A DNA stretch of 28,389 bases from a virus: positions 1-28,389 of the IMG/VR virus record IMGVR_UViG_3300030329_001420. One strand, 5' to 3'. Shown piece by piece: positions 1 to 8,741 of the stretch. The position numbers and the translations under genes are program-made. The notes below the pieces were generated by a model that was given only the letters and a program-made list of their open reading frames with translations, was not told where the DNA came from and ran no database searches. Numbering within the stretch: position 1 is the first letter of the stretch; each line of letters starts with the position of its first letter.

Positions 1-71
1 GAGATAGCTTGTATTCCGTGAATTTCCTCTGTTTCGTCAATTAATAACTCAACGATTCTTTTTTTCTTCAT
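1..71 (-). CDS. Prohead protease, 5' end only (second copy of gene start)
   Basis: This is the first 23 codons and two bases of the protease gene that is complete at 27426-28382, cut by the window edge. It is the same locus seen twice because of the 78-base circular overlap and should be counted once. In the circle the gene follows the tape measure gene (stop at 111) after a 39-base gap, which is not evident from the right-hand copy alone. Confidence 0.9.
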   Translation of the reverse strand, partial: MKKKRIVELLIDETEEIHGIQAI

Positions 72-78
72 TGTTTTT
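1..78. repeat. Terminal direct repeat, left copy
   Basis: These 78 bases are identical to 28312-28389, including the run of seven T. The identity ends at the contig edge and spans the start of the protease gene, so it is best read as the overlap of a circular assembly rather than a biological repeat. A physical short terminal redundancy is possible but less likely at this length and inside a gene. Confidence 0.95.
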
Positions 79-79
79 G

Positions 80-95
80 TTTTTTATAAATATAA
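80..95 (-). promoter_or_regulatory. 16-mer motif TTATATTTATAAAAAA, copy before capsid block
   Basis: The minus strand reads TTATATTTATAAAAAA, ending 8 bases before the ATG of the protease gene at 71. It is identical to copies at 8722-8737 and 24924-24939, also just upstream of first genes of blocks. The inner TATATTTA differs by one base from the Bacteroidetes -7 element TAnnTTTG. It could be a late promoter or a translation leader; the sequence alone does not separate these. Confidence 0.5.
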
Positions 96-110
96 CAATG
101 TGCAATTTGT

Positions 111-1760
111 TTACAATGTTGTCTGTAAATCAAGTTCTTCTTGCAGTGCTTGACTGTTAGAAATATCCGTTTCAACTACATACGCTTGAACAGGTTGTTG
201 GCTTGTGTCCACAACTTCTTCTGTCAATTGGTTTGGTATCATTGAACCTGCATTCCCAGAAAAATCACCACCAACACCCACAGGCAACGATACTGTGTCA
301 CCCTCTCCTTCTTCACCAGATCCGTCCATATTTGTTGCAGATATTGCCCTCACATTATTCATTCCTGTAATTCCAACAGCTAAGACATTCGCCCACCTTG
401 CAAAAGAGGTTAGTTCTCTGTCGGTTAATGCAGTTGTTATGCCTAAAAATGTATTTACTAATGCTTCTGCTTTTGCCATTTTTTTCCATTTCTTTGAACC
501 CTTTTCTTGCGTTCTAGCTAAAGCACCAAACAACTTTGCTGTTGCGTGTAAATTCATATCCACATACTTTCTTCTAATATCTGCTTTTTTTCTTTCGTAA
601 AACTCTAAAACCTCTGCTTCACCTTCACCTGCTTTTCTCGCCTGTTCTAGCAATGTTTTATAATGTTCTCTTAGTTCTTGTTCTTCCCTTTCCCTACCGA
701 ACCTGTTTAATGATTGAAGTTCTTTAATTGAGTCGATTCTTTGAACCCCAAGATCATGATATGCTTGAGTTTGCTGTAAGATTAATTGTGTTTCTTGTTC
801 CTCTAAGACCATGAGTGCTGCTTTTGCATTTTCAAGTTTTTGCAGTGCCTGTATATTATCTGGGTAAATCCTTAGTTCTTCTTCTGCGTTTTTCTTAACA
901 GCTTCTGCCATTTTCTTTTCTTGCTCTAGCATTAAAATCTGTTGATCTAACAACCTCATTGCAAATTCTTGCCTTTGCTCAAAAGTGTTGCTCTCAAAAT
1001 CTCTTAACCTTGTATATTCATTAATAACACCCTGTATTGCAGCTTTCTGCATGTTTATTTCACCAACCAACGTAACCAATCTCTTTCTTGATTCAACAAT
1101 CGCCATAGAATCTTCCATAATACTTTTAAAGTATTTCTCTGTTTCTTCTTGTGCGTCTGAAAAATTCTCTGTTAGGTCTATAATGTCCTGAGCTAAGTCG
1201 TTCATGGTTTTACTTGCCGCTTTACCTGCACCCTTAAAGTCACCCTCAAAAACTAAACTCATTGCTGAACCTATATCATGAATAATATCTCTCACCATTG
1301 TCATTGGTAATAGGAGTTTTTCTAATAGCATTTCGGTAAATTCCTTCATATCCCCTGACGTCAAATTCTTCATTTTGTTACCTAAGTCTGAAAAAGCCAT
1401 GACAACATTTATAACCTTATTAAACATGTCTGACATTACCATTTCTGCCATTGTTAGTGCAATGTTGAAAATATCTGCAAACCTTTGATTTTTCATTAAA
1501 ACATCACCGAAACTAGTAAATGCACCAACCAGACCACCAATGCCTGTAATCTTCATAGCTGTTCCCAGAACACTAAAACCTTTACTACTTTTCTTCGCAT
1601 CATCACCTGCTTCCTTAGCACTTTCACCAACTTCCTTAACGTCCTCAGACGCTTTGTTTGCTGCAACACCCAAGCTATCAATCTGTTCCTCTGTTTGTTC
1701 TAGGTCTTTATTTGCAGACTTAGTGTCTACATCAATTATTATTTTTACCTCTTTTGCCAT
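111..1760 (-). CDS. Tape measure protein
   Basis: A 549-residue protein that probably sets tail length and lies in the tail lumen. The N-terminus (about 1-60) is rich in Lys, Glu and Ala with coiled-coil character. A Gly-rich hydrophobic stretch follows at about 66-90. Residues 200-420 are long amphipathic helices full of Glu, Gln and Lys. This composition, with no enzymatic motif, is typical of siphovirus tape measures. At roughly 1.5 angstrom per residue the tail would be about 80 nm, which is my estimate. The ATG at 1760 overlaps the end of the 60-residue gene before it. It is unusual that the gene closes the tail block, after the hub-like protein, instead of following the chaperone directly. 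Confidence 0.75.
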   Translation of the reverse strand: MAKEVKIIIDVDTKSANKDLEQTEEQIDSLGVAANKASEDVKEVGESAKEAGDDAKKSSKGFSVLGTAMKITGIGGLVGAFTSFGDVLMKNQRFADIFNIALTMAEMVMSDMFNKVINVVMAFSDLGNKMKNLTSGDMKEFTEMLLEKLLLPMTMVRDIIHDIGSAMSLVFEGDFKGAGKAASKTMNDLAQDIIDLTENFSDAQEETEKYFKSIMEDSMAIVESRKRLVTLVGEINMQKAAIQGVINEYTRLRDFESNTFEQRQEFAMRLLDQQILMLEQEKKMAEAVKKNAEEELRIYPDNIQALQKLENAKAALMVLEEQETQLILQQTQAYHDLGVQRIDSIKELQSLNRFGREREEQELREHYKTLLEQARKAGEGEAEVLEFYERKKADIRRKYVDMNLHATAKLFGALARTQEKGSKKWKKMAKAEALVNTFLGITTALTDRELTSFARWANVLAVGITGMNNVRAISATNMDGSGEEGEGDTVSLPVGVGGDFSGNAGSMIPNQLTEEVVDTSQQPVQAYVVETDISNSQALQEELDLQTTL

Positions 1761-1927
1761 ATAATTCTTTTTAATTCTTTAAACATTCTTTTGAAACTAC
1801 CATGTCTTTCATTCATGCCATAAACAAAATTTAACTTTTTATCTCCATATATTTCAACTGCATTAACAATCTTTAGACTTGTTATCATCATTACCGAACT
1901 TAGTTGTATGTGATTTTTTAATTCCAT
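1745..1927 (-). CDS. Small hypothetical protein in tail block (60 aa)
   Basis: A 60-residue basic protein of unknown function. Its ATG at 1927 overlaps the last bases of the large tail gene (stop at 1918), and its end overlaps the tape measure start by 16 bases. Such tight overlap on both sides is the main support that it is translated. The N-terminus is mildly hydrophobic and the C-terminus carries many Arg and Lys. The position just before the tape measure is where small chaperones or adaptor proteins can sit, but no family is recognisable. Confidence 0.6.
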   Translation of the reverse strand: MELKNHIQLSSVMMITSLKIVNAVEIYGDKKLNFVYGMNERHGSFKRMFKELKRIIWQKR

Positions 1928-4900
1928 AACATAAAATCAAAATTTTCAAATTGTATATTACTGCCATTTTGGAACAATGCCCAATTCTCACCATAAGGAA
2001 TAGCAATGTTTGGCAACCTCTGAACTGCTAAATCAACAGAAAGTGACCATATCCTTTTAGTGTCTGTTTGGTTATCATCTAAACCAAATTGCAGTGTTCC
2101 ACCAGAAGTAGTCAAATACAGTGTGCAAGTTGCAGAACCAGATTCTTTTAATGCAAACTCTGCTGTTCCACCTGTTGTTCCTAGTTGTGTAATTGTTCCA
2201 TTTACATTTTTAAATGCTGTGTAATATGCAAACGCTTCTGTGTAACTAACTGTGTATGTTGAACTTGTGCCACCTATTACTGTTGCTGTTCCACTAACAC
2301 GAATAATCATATTTGTATTGTATGGAACAAACAACTGCTTTGTTGTTGATCTACCTTGTGGATAAGCATAACCCCTTGTGTTGCCTTCTGTATATCCTGT
2401 CAATATGATCCTGTGCATCTCACCCTGTAATCGTGGAACACCTTTTTGTTCTGTCTTGTATTTTACAACAATATCATCATTATTAAAAGGCATTAAAGCA
2501 CTGCTGAATTTTCCATTATCAGAACCAATGGTAAGTCCTTTTTTCAGTCCTCTCATTTTATCTGCAATAATTGTCTTTGCTTGTCCTTGTGACAAAATAG
2601 ACCTAATACCAAAAAGACTTGTTAAGTTTATTGGTAAACTACCTGCATTTGCAATACATGGATATAAACCTGTTGCAAGTGTCACAAAGGTCATTGATAA
2701 ACCACCCATACATTCACAACACGATTCTGGTGCTAATAACCCTGTGTAAGGTGAACCAGAAACACTAGGTGTGCAACCTGGCGTATCTTCTGGACACCAA
2801 TAATACAAAACACCCATAAATAAATTGCTTCCTGTTGAATCTGCACCAACAACATACCCACAATCGTCACAGGTGGGTATAGGTGTTCCCTCTTTCAATA
2901 ACGTAACTTTTGTTGATGTTTTAACACCCACTTGATAATTAGTTATATTTAAAACTCTCCAATAAGCATTTTTAATAAAAACTTCATCATTGAATTTGAA
3001 GTTATGAATATCAACATCATCCAAATACAAATAGCACTCCATAATTCTTGCATCTGGACTATATATGTTGTCTAAATACTTTTTCCAATAAAGTCCATAT
3101 AGAGTGTTGTCAAACCATGATCCTGTTTCATCTGTGTAATTAAAGACACTTAACTCACCAACTATTGGTGGGTTTGTATTCCAATATAATGATTTGTTTG
3201 CTTGTGTAAGTGTATAAACGTTACTTGATGGTGTTATGTCAAACGGTGTGCATACAGGGTATGTGTCAAAACTAAATGTTGTAATTGATCCGTCTGCAAC
3301 AGCTTGAGAGTGCATATTGTAAGGTGTAGCAACACCAGAATCATTTAATACGGTAGTTGCCGAACCATTATAATAAAACAATTTTGGCTTTGTTACTGTT
3401 AGTGGATATTCAAAGCCACCTTCAACACCATTGTAAGTATATTCATATTGAACAGTCATATTCTTTAAATGTGAGGACAACTGTGTGTTCTCATTTTGAA
3501 AGACCTTTTGATTTATGTATGGTGAAAAGATTGGAGTGTTTTTCAGTTCACCTTTAGCAAACTCATTTGTGTTGTCAATTCTCTTATAGTGTCCATATAC
3601 GCTTATGTCTGGGAAAAAATCTCTAATATCTTTATTCACCAAATCCTCATCTTCTAAATCAGACAAGTCAATTATCTTTTTTTGTATTGTTGTTGTATCT
3701 CTAACAATTACTTCCTTAGACACGTCTAGCTTATCTGTCCATGATTTTATCGCCCCACTATCTAAATAATCATTGTAAGGTTCTATAATTAAGTTGGTGG
3801 GGTTGTCTGGATCAGATATGAACAGTAAGTTAAATCTTTGTATTATGTCAAGCAGAAAGTCTTTTTGTAAAATAGATTCATCAATACAAGCAGGAACATT
3901 TATAGTTCCATTGTATGCACCTTCATTGAAAGGAATCCACTCTATTAAAATTTTACTTTCTAAATTAGCACACGTTATATTTGCACTAGCACCAAAAGTG
4001 ATTCTTTCATCACCAGAAGTTCCAACAAACTTTGCGTTTAAAAGTGACATTCGTATCTTTGCCTTTTGACCAACTCCCATAGGTTGAAGGTTTAAAGAGT
4101 GTTCAATTTCATTTTCATAGTCAAAAGTAATTCCACTTGGGTATATGTTAGAAAAGGCAGGATCGCCATAAACAACATCAGGGTTGTCAAGATCAACAAT
4201 TTCCACTTTTAACTGAATAGGATCACTGCCGACATTATTAACATTTTCAAGTTTCAAGTTGTGTTTAACTGTTATTGATGTGATTCCTTCAAACTTCTTT
4301 TCAAAATAACTTCCTGCTTCATTCCAAAGGTCTTCTGCATCAACAATACAATCACTACCAGAAACAGTATCAGCAGGAACATAATTATTTAAAAATGCAC
4401 CTTCTGGTATAGTGTCACCAACAGAAGGCATACCACCTGTGCCTGGTTCATAGACACCCCATGTTCCATTGTTTCCAACTCTCATAACTCCACCTGGTTG
4501 TGCAGTAGAGTCAGTAAGTGGCAAACCTGCTTCAGCAAGGTGATTTCCTATTGTCATAAACAACTTCCCAAAATAAGCACCGTCAATAAATGCAGATGTA
4601 TATGAGAAACCTGCTTTAGATAAAATCAAACTAATAAGATTTTTTATTTGTAGTGCAGGTCTAAGTTGGGTTATTGGAACCATGTAATCTTGTGCAGTCA
4701 ATGTTCCTAAACTAGTCACACTTGAAGATGACATATTTAGATATACTGTTTCGTCTGGATCATAAAAGAAATTTGGTTTTGTTACACTCATTGGATACAT
4801 CACTTTTTGCACATTAGCATCAGTATCTCTAAGTGAAACAGCAGGGTCTTGAGTGTTTACAAAAGATGAAGAAGAACCATTCCAAGAAGCTATTATATTT

Positions 4901-5367
4901 GCCTGTGTATATAGATGGTTTAATTCATCACTATAAGAATCATCATCATTTCTAAAAACATCCTTCAGTCTATTTTCACCAATTGATGAAAACAAATCTG
5001 CTGTGTTAGACATTAAAACCACCTCATATAATTCTGCTTTTTGATATACAGATTTTAGTTGTATATATCCTTCAAATTGTGGCATTGAACCAACAAATAG
5101 TGTGGCGTTGAATTTCTTTCTTGTGCTGAATACAAGGGTAGACATATTTACATCAAACCAATTTTGAAAAAACAAATTATTGTTATCCGTAAAAGGTAAT
5201 TTAAAAGTTTGTGAAAAACTTGCTTTTCTTGTTTGTGGTTCTTTAATATCTGAAAATTGATAATTTAAAGAAATCACAGGATGTTCTTGCAAGTCTAATT
5301 CATAACCTGTTTCCGTTGTTGATGATGTTGTTGCACCTCTATATGCAATTAGTCTAACTTGATCCAT
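1918..5367 (-). CDS. Large tail protein, probable baseplate hub
   Basis: At 1149 residues this is the largest gene of the phage. The first 150 residues contain the FKLPFTDNNN and EGYIQLKSVYQKAELYEV type segments that I associate with large tail tip proteins of Bacteroidetes phages, where they resemble the N-terminal part of hub or tail-associated proteins. The middle is beta-rich. Residues about 832-888 hold seven cysteines in CxxC, CX6C and CCxC arrangements. The last 200 residues are Gly, Thr and Ser rich and look like a beta-sandwich receptor-binding or carbohydrate-contacting end. The ATG shares one base with the stop of the upstream gene. The hub role is inferred from size, position and composition; no lysozyme or peptidase motif is seen. 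Confidence 0.6.
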   Translation of the reverse strand: MDQVRLIAYRGATTSSTTETGYELDLQEHPVISLNYQFSDIKEPQTRKASFSQTFKLPFTDNNNLFFQNWFDVNMSTLVFSTRKKFNATLFVGSMPQFEGYIQLKSVYQKAELYEVVLMSNTADLFSSIGENRLKDVFRNDDDSYSDELNHLYTQANIIASWNGSSSSFVNTQDPAVSLRDTDANVQKVMYPMSVTKPNFFYDPDETVYLNMSSSSVTSLGTLTAQDYMVPITQLRPALQIKNLISLILSKAGFSYTSAFIDGAYFGKLFMTIGNHLAEAGLPLTDSTAQPGGVMRVGNNGTWGVYEPGTGGMPSVGDTIPEGAFLNNYVPADTVSGSDCIVDAEDLWNEAGSYFEKKFEGITSITVKHNLKLENVNNVGSDPIQLKVEIVDLDNPDVVYGDPAFSNIYPSGITFDYENEIEHSLNLQPMGVGQKAKIRMSLLNAKFVGTSGDERITFGASANITCANLESKILIEWIPFNEGAYNGTINVPACIDESILQKDFLLDIIQRFNLLFISDPDNPTNLIIEPYNDYLDSGAIKSWTDKLDVSKEVIVRDTTTIQKKIIDLSDLEDEDLVNKDIRDFFPDISVYGHYKRIDNTNEFAKGELKNTPIFSPYINQKVFQNENTQLSSHLKNMTVQYEYTYNGVEGGFEYPLTVTKPKLFYYNGSATTVLNDSGVATPYNMHSQAVADGSITTFSFDTYPVCTPFDITPSSNVYTLTQANKSLYWNTNPPIVGELSVFNYTDETGSWFDNTLYGLYWKKYLDNIYSPDARIMECYLYLDDVDIHNFKFNDEVFIKNAYWRVLNITNYQVGVKTSTKVTLLKEGTPIPTCDDCGYVVGADSTGSNLFMGVLYYWCPEDTPGCTPSVSGSPYTGLLAPESCCECMGGLSMTFVTLATGLYPCIANAGSLPINLTSLFGIRSILSQGQAKTIIADKMRGLKKGLTIGSDNGKFSSALMPFNNDDIVVKYKTEQKGVPRLQGEMHRIILTGYTEGNTRGYAYPQGRSTTKQLFVPYNTNMIIRVSGTATVIGGTSSTYTVSYTEAFAYYTAFKNVNGTITQLGTTGGTAEFALKESGSATCTLYLTTSGGTLQFGLDDNQTDTKRIWSLSVDLAVQRLPNIAIPYGENWALFQNGSNIQFENFDFMLWN

Positions 5368-6896
5368 TAAGAGTTAGTGTTTAGTGGGTTTGCGTATTCT
5401 ATTGTGAATGTGTATTGTATTTGCAATTTATTCTTTGCTGTTGTCATTCTTTGAAAAGATTTGTTTGTTATAACAACAGACTGTGAAACAGGTGTTGCAA
5501 GGTTTTCAATAACCATAACAGCATTTGATGAAAACAGTGTTTCTAAAAAGTCTGCTTCTTCTTCTGAAATATACTGTGTTTGTAAGGTGCTTTTTAATTT
5601 TCTTTTTGTTGTTAATGTTTTAGTTCCTGCACCCCAAGTGTTGAAAGAATAAACTGCACCTGTGTCTAAAGAAGTAGAACCCAAGACAGATTCATAATTA
5701 TTTTTTTCACTATTTACTGTTTCTGTTTGTCCACCGTTGAAATTATAATAATCCCAAGCACCTAATTCATTTATCCAACCTAATCTAATTATTTGTTGAT
5801 CCTTGCAATTTACAGCACTCTCAAAATCTCTGACAAAATAATAATATGTTGATCTAATATCTGACACTCCATCTTTGTCATCACACATATAAACCCTGTA
5901 ATACGCAAAATCCCTAGCAACACTACCAGAAGGCTGTCCGTCAAACGTAGCAAGTGCACCTGCATCGTTTTTGTATGCCTGTCCAACATAGTTTTCAAAA
6001 TTCCCTGTTCCGACTCCTGCATATAATAGATACTCTTTGTCTGCATTTGATGATGCAGGTGGCTCACCACCCCTTGTTGCGTCATTTGGAAAAGTGTAAG
6101 TCGCAATCAATGCACCTGCACTAGTATAATACTGCAACCCTAAAAAGCCACCGTCTGAACCCCATCCACTTTTATTTTGTATTCCAATAGTGTGAAAGTC
6201 AGTGGTGTTTGTTATGTAGTTTATATATCCTGTTAGCTTTGTTGCACCACCACCAACAGCAGGATTCAATTTTCTAAAGTCAGTCATGCTTGGTGCATTT
6301 GACATTAATTGCTTGGATGCACTTGCTGTTGTGTAATCACCTAAAGGGTTTGAATCTGGTAAGTTCGCATAAGTCATGAGTGGAAAAGTTGCTTGTGTGA
6401 AATACATTGTCATTCTCACCTCATCACTTGTTTGCTCAACAGGTGCAGAAGTTGCAGAAGTTGCACGTTCCCAAGTTGCTTTTAAAACAATTGTTTTTAC
6501 ACTTAATTCGTTTTCTGAGAAAATGGTTGATGTTAAATTTTTACCAATCTTGTGAATCTCTGTGTCTACTGCGTTTGCATCCTCGTAAGTATGCTTTAGA
6601 ACTGAATTTACAACCCTTTTTATATCAAAGATAGCAACTTGATTTGTGGTGGTTGATTTATTGTTTGTTCTTTGCTTTATTGTTGCAAGTAAATTTGCAT
6701 CAGATATTGAATTGTCATAAACTCTTAAAATATATTTAACCTTAAAAACTGATGAAAGGTCATCTGTTATATTTACCGTAACAGGTAGCATCTGCCAATA
6801 GTTTGTCGGAACTAACTCCTCATAAGTGTTTGATGTTCCTTCATAAGGACTGCCTGGTGTTTCTGTTGGTATTTGTGTTATTTGAATTGTTGCCAT
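5367..6896 (-). CDS. Tail structural protein, possibly distal tail (Dit-like)
   Basis: A 509-residue beta-rich protein. Around residues 350-390 it has a segment with RLGWINELGAWDYYNF, a motif I recognise from tail proteins of Bacteroidetes phages. The C-terminus (about 420-509) has the pattern of a tail adaptor domain, with a YISEEEADFLETLF helix followed by strands. It lies between the gp10-like gene and the large hub-like gene, sharing one base with the latter, which fits a distal tail or baseplate ring component. There is no signal peptide or enzymatic motif. The structural assignment is fairly safe; the exact place in the tail is inference. Confidence 0.55.
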   Translation of the reverse strand: MATIQITQIPTETPGSPYEGTSNTYEELVPTNYWQMLPVTVNITDDLSSVFKVKYILRVYDNSISDANLLATIKQRTNNKSTTTNQVAIFDIKRVVNSVLKHTYEDANAVDTEIHKIGKNLTSTIFSENELSVKTIVLKATWERATSATSAPVEQTSDEVRMTMYFTQATFPLMTYANLPDSNPLGDYTTASASKQLMSNAPSMTDFRKLNPAVGGGATKLTGYINYITNTTDFHTIGIQNKSGWGSDGGFLGLQYYTSAGALIATYTFPNDATRGGEPPASSNADKEYLLYAGVGTGNFENYVGQAYKNDAGALATFDGQPSGSVARDFAYYRVYMCDDKDGVSDIRSTYYYFVRDFESAVNCKDQQIIRLGWINELGAWDYYNFNGGQTETVNSEKNNYESVLGSTSLDTGAVYSFNTWGAGTKTLTTKRKLKSTLQTQYISEEEADFLETLFSSNAVMVIENLATPVSQSVVITNKSFQRMTTAKNKLQIQYTFTIEYANPLNTNS

Positions 6897-7454
6897 TTAT
6901 ACAAAATATTGATATGTTGTTTCTATTTGATCTTCTATGTCTTTTGCTAGTGCTGTTTCTAATTTCTTTGTTGATAGTTGAATGTTTTTAAATAGAGTTT
7001 GAGAAAAGAAACCTGTTCCTTCTAAACCTTTTCTATATATTGATGTTGCTATTGCAAATTTCATTGCACTTCTTTTAATAAACCTACCTTTAGCATCTCT
7101 CGTTCCCCTAAGTCCTTTTTTTATAACCCACTTGTCAATTGCACTTGGGTTGATCATTTTAAATCTACCTGTGAACGCAGGTTGCTTGTTGAAGCCAAAA
7201 ATGTCATTTGCTCTTGTGTCATTTAGTTGGAACTTTTCATTTCTCACACCCTTCACACCTGTATCAACAAAACCACCATAATCATTCATCTTAAAGATGA
7301 TTTGTGGCTTTTTCTTAAAACTACCTTGAACTGTGTATTTAATTGATGACGCAAGTGCAGAACTACCCACAGAACTCTGTAACGCACCCTGTGCATCTAA
7401 GACTTGTTTTTTCCCAAGTTTCTGCAATTCTTGTATGAACTTCTTAAAAGCCAT
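6897..7454 (-). CDS. HK97 gp10-like neck or tail completion protein
   Basis: A 185-residue basic protein. The YGGFVDTGVKG segment near residue 60, a middle with many Lys and Gly, and the later KGLRGTRDAKGRFIKRSAMKFAIATSI segment in parts match the pattern of HK97 gp10-like proteins, which join head and tail in siphoviruses. The ATG at 7454 shares one base with the stop of the preceding gene. In most siphophages this gene sits next to the connector; here it is separated from it by about a third of the circle. The family assignment rests on pattern only. Confidence 0.55.
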   Translation of the reverse strand: MAFKKFIQELQKLGKKQVLDAQGALQSSVGSSALASSIKYTVQGSFKKKPQIIFKMNDYGGFVDTGVKGVRNEKFQLNDTRANDIFGFNKQPAFTGRFKMINPSAIDKWVIKKGLRGTRDAKGRFIKRSAMKFAIATSIYRKGLEGTGFFSQTLFKNIQLSTKKLETALAKDIEDQIETTYQYFV

Positions 7455-7951
7455 TATGAGTTATTTGTTTGTGGAACAGCACAAAGGTTGTTCTCATTAT
7501 TTACAACTATGTTAAAAGTGCCACCCCACCCCGTCAATAAGTTCGCAAACCTACTTGTAAACGGTGTTAAGTTAAGTGGTAAATCTATATCTGTTCTTTG
7601 ATCTGCCCATGATTCTGTTTGTGTTGCTTGTCTGAAATTAGATATTACATCCTTTATTATTAATAATGTTTCAGAATAGGCATCATCTATGTCTGCCATA
7701 TCTTCTTGTATTCTGTCTGCAATAATAACATCAAAAGAATAAGTCAATGTTTGTGCATCTACTGACACAGGTAATGGTGTTATATACATCAATGGAAATT
7801 TGTCTGCATCTAGTTTTTCAATATCTACATCATCAAGACTACCAGAATTAAACGACTGTATTTGCAAATGATTTGTTGCTATATCGCTAAACGTGTTAAT
7901 CATCTGCTTGTATGTTATGTTATTTGGTGTGTTATTGTTATCCTGTGCCAT
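7454..7951 (-). CDS. Probable tail terminator-like protein
   Basis: A 165-residue acidic protein. The first 100 residues have an alternating helix-strand pattern (N-terminal helix, then strands FPLMYITPLPV and YSFDVIIAD, then a long acidic helix). This resembles small alpha/beta tail terminator or tail completion proteins next to gp10-like genes. The start at 7951 overlaps the end of the -1 frame extension of the chaperone gene by 14 bases, a coupling that supports translation of that extension. No catalytic motif is present. Assignment is mainly from neighbours and size. Confidence 0.45.
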   Translation of the reverse strand: MAQDNNNTPNNITYKQMINTFSDIATNHLQIQSFNSGSLDDVDIEKLDADKFPLMYITPLPVSVDAQTLTYSFDVIIADRIQEDMADIDDAYSETLLIIKDVISNFRQATQTESWADQRTDIDLPLNLTPFTSRFANLLTGWGGTFNIVVNNENNLCAVPQTNNS

Positions 7952-8210
7952 GTTTGTCTTTTTCTAAAATAAATAAATCCTGTTGGTAAGACAGGAATGT
8001 TAAACTCTCATATATTTTTACTTTTGTCACCTTTTCCATTTTCAAAATATCACCCCCTGCCAAGTTGTAAATAATTGGATAAAAACCCCATTTACTTTTA
8101 TATTTCTTTTCAGTTGTCACCCTTCTTTCATATGGTGAACCCTCATTTTGTTTTACTTCTACGTTTTCAAATAATTGTGAGAACCTTCTATAAGTATCTC
8201 GCCTAAATGA
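7938..8210 (-). CDS. C-terminal extension of tail chaperone, reached by -1 frameshift
   Basis: This 90-codon reading frame has no ATG near its beginning. It opens exactly at the T10 run, because a TAA in the same frame stands at 8220-8222 immediately upstream of the run. It then stays open to the TAA at 7938. A -1 slip in the run joins residues 1-171 of the upstream gene to these 90 residues, giving a 261-residue fusion. The extension has a coherent protein pattern, including KWGFYPIIYNLAGGD and a helix LTFLSYQQDLFILEK. This mirrors the lambda G and GT arrangement. A GTG at 8120 could start a shorter product, but it would leave out the first 30 codons. The alternative is a homopolymer length error in the assembly. 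Confidence 0.65.
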   Translation of the reverse strand, partial: SFRRDTYRRFSQLFENVEVKQNEGSPYERRVTTEKKYKSKWGFYPIIYNLAGGDILKMEKVTKVKIYESLTFLSYQQDLFILEKDKHGTG

Positions 8211-8722
8211 AAAAAAAAATTAAGAACCCCAAGTGCATAATTCATGGGCAATTCTAGCATGATGTTTTTCTTTTCCTCTGTTGGTTTATATTTTTCAACA
8301 CTATATCTATCATTTCTATCAACATCACTTGTCTGTTTTCTATATAGTATAGACATTATTTTATGAAGGTTTTCTGTTGAATCCTCACAAAATGTTTCTA
8401 AGTCTACAAACTCACCTGTTGTCATTTCTGCCATGTTTGGAATAACACCATACTTCTGGTTGTTAAACTCAATGTTCCTCTGCATCTTGATGTCACTTGG
8501 ATCATCTTTTGTCATAGAAATTATTATGTCTGAAACCTTGTTTAAATCTTTTATTTTAAACTTTTTTAAGGTTTTTACATCTATGTCACAAAATGCAGAA
8601 ACAATCTCAAGGTTTTTTTGTCTTTCTGTTTTGTCACTACCTAGCACCCTCATAAACTGTTGATACTGTTTGACTGTTATATCATTCCAATTTTCAGGAA
8701 CTCTAAGTTTTATTTCTTTCAT
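8159..8722 (-). CDS. Probable tail assembly chaperone (short form)
   Basis: A 187-residue protein with no enzymatic motif, opening the tail block right after the methyltransferase gene. The first 80 residues look alpha-helical and charged, a middle segment reads VIPNMAEMTTGEFVDLE, and a helical hydrophobic stretch with three Phe encoded by the T10 run lies near residue 170. The unshifted product ends with 16 residues after the run. The function is inferred from the slippery run, the overlapping -1 frame and the place at the head of the tail genes. The ATG at 8722 follows the 16-mer motif directly, so the A-rich end of that motif would serve as the ribosome-binding region. Confidence 0.5.
   Translation of the reverse strand: MKEIKLRVPENWNDITVKQYQQFMRVLGSDKTERQKNLEIVSAFCDIDVKTLKKFKIKDLNKVSDIIISMTKDDPSDIKMQRNIEFNNQKYGVIPNMAEMTTGEFVDLETFCEDSTENLHKIMSILYRKQTSDVDRNDRYSVEKYKPTEEKKNIMLELPMNYALGVLNFFFHLGEILIEGSHNYLKT
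8210..8219 (-). promoter_or_regulatory. T10 slippery run for -1 ribosomal frameshifting
   Basis: On the minus strand the run reads AAT TTT TTT TTT CAT in the zero frame, which contains the heptamer T TTT TTT in the right register for a -1 slip. The zero frame stops 51 bases past the run (TAG at 8159-8161). The -1 frame is closed just before the run and open for 90 codons after it. I see only a weak four-pair stem downstream, so a strong stimulating structure is not evident. Confidence 0.65.
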
Positions 8723-8737
8723 TTTTTATAAATATAA
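8722..8737 (-). promoter_or_regulatory. 16-mer motif TTATATTTATAAAAAA, copy before tail block
   Basis: The motif fills most of the 19-base gap between the methyltransferase stop (8742) and the chaperone ATG at 8722; its last A is the A of that ATG. It is identical to the copies at 80-95 and 24924-24939. Here a promoter would give a leaderless or nearly leaderless message, which makes a role in translation initiation equally possible. Confidence 0.5.
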
Positions 8738-8741
8738 AATT

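Noticed and set aside
205-600. Plus-strand frame of 131 codons opposite the tape measure gene
   Set aside because: No family pattern, opposite to all other genes, and fully inside a well-supported gene.
5810-6106. Minus-strand frame of 98 codons inside the Dit-like gene
   Set aside because: Out of frame within a long gene with convincing protein pattern; composition rich in Met, Ile and His looks random.
7938-8120. Independent 60-residue gene starting at GTG 8120
   Set aside because: The same frame is open back to the T10 run and the 30 codons before the GTG look coding, so an extension by frameshift explains it better.
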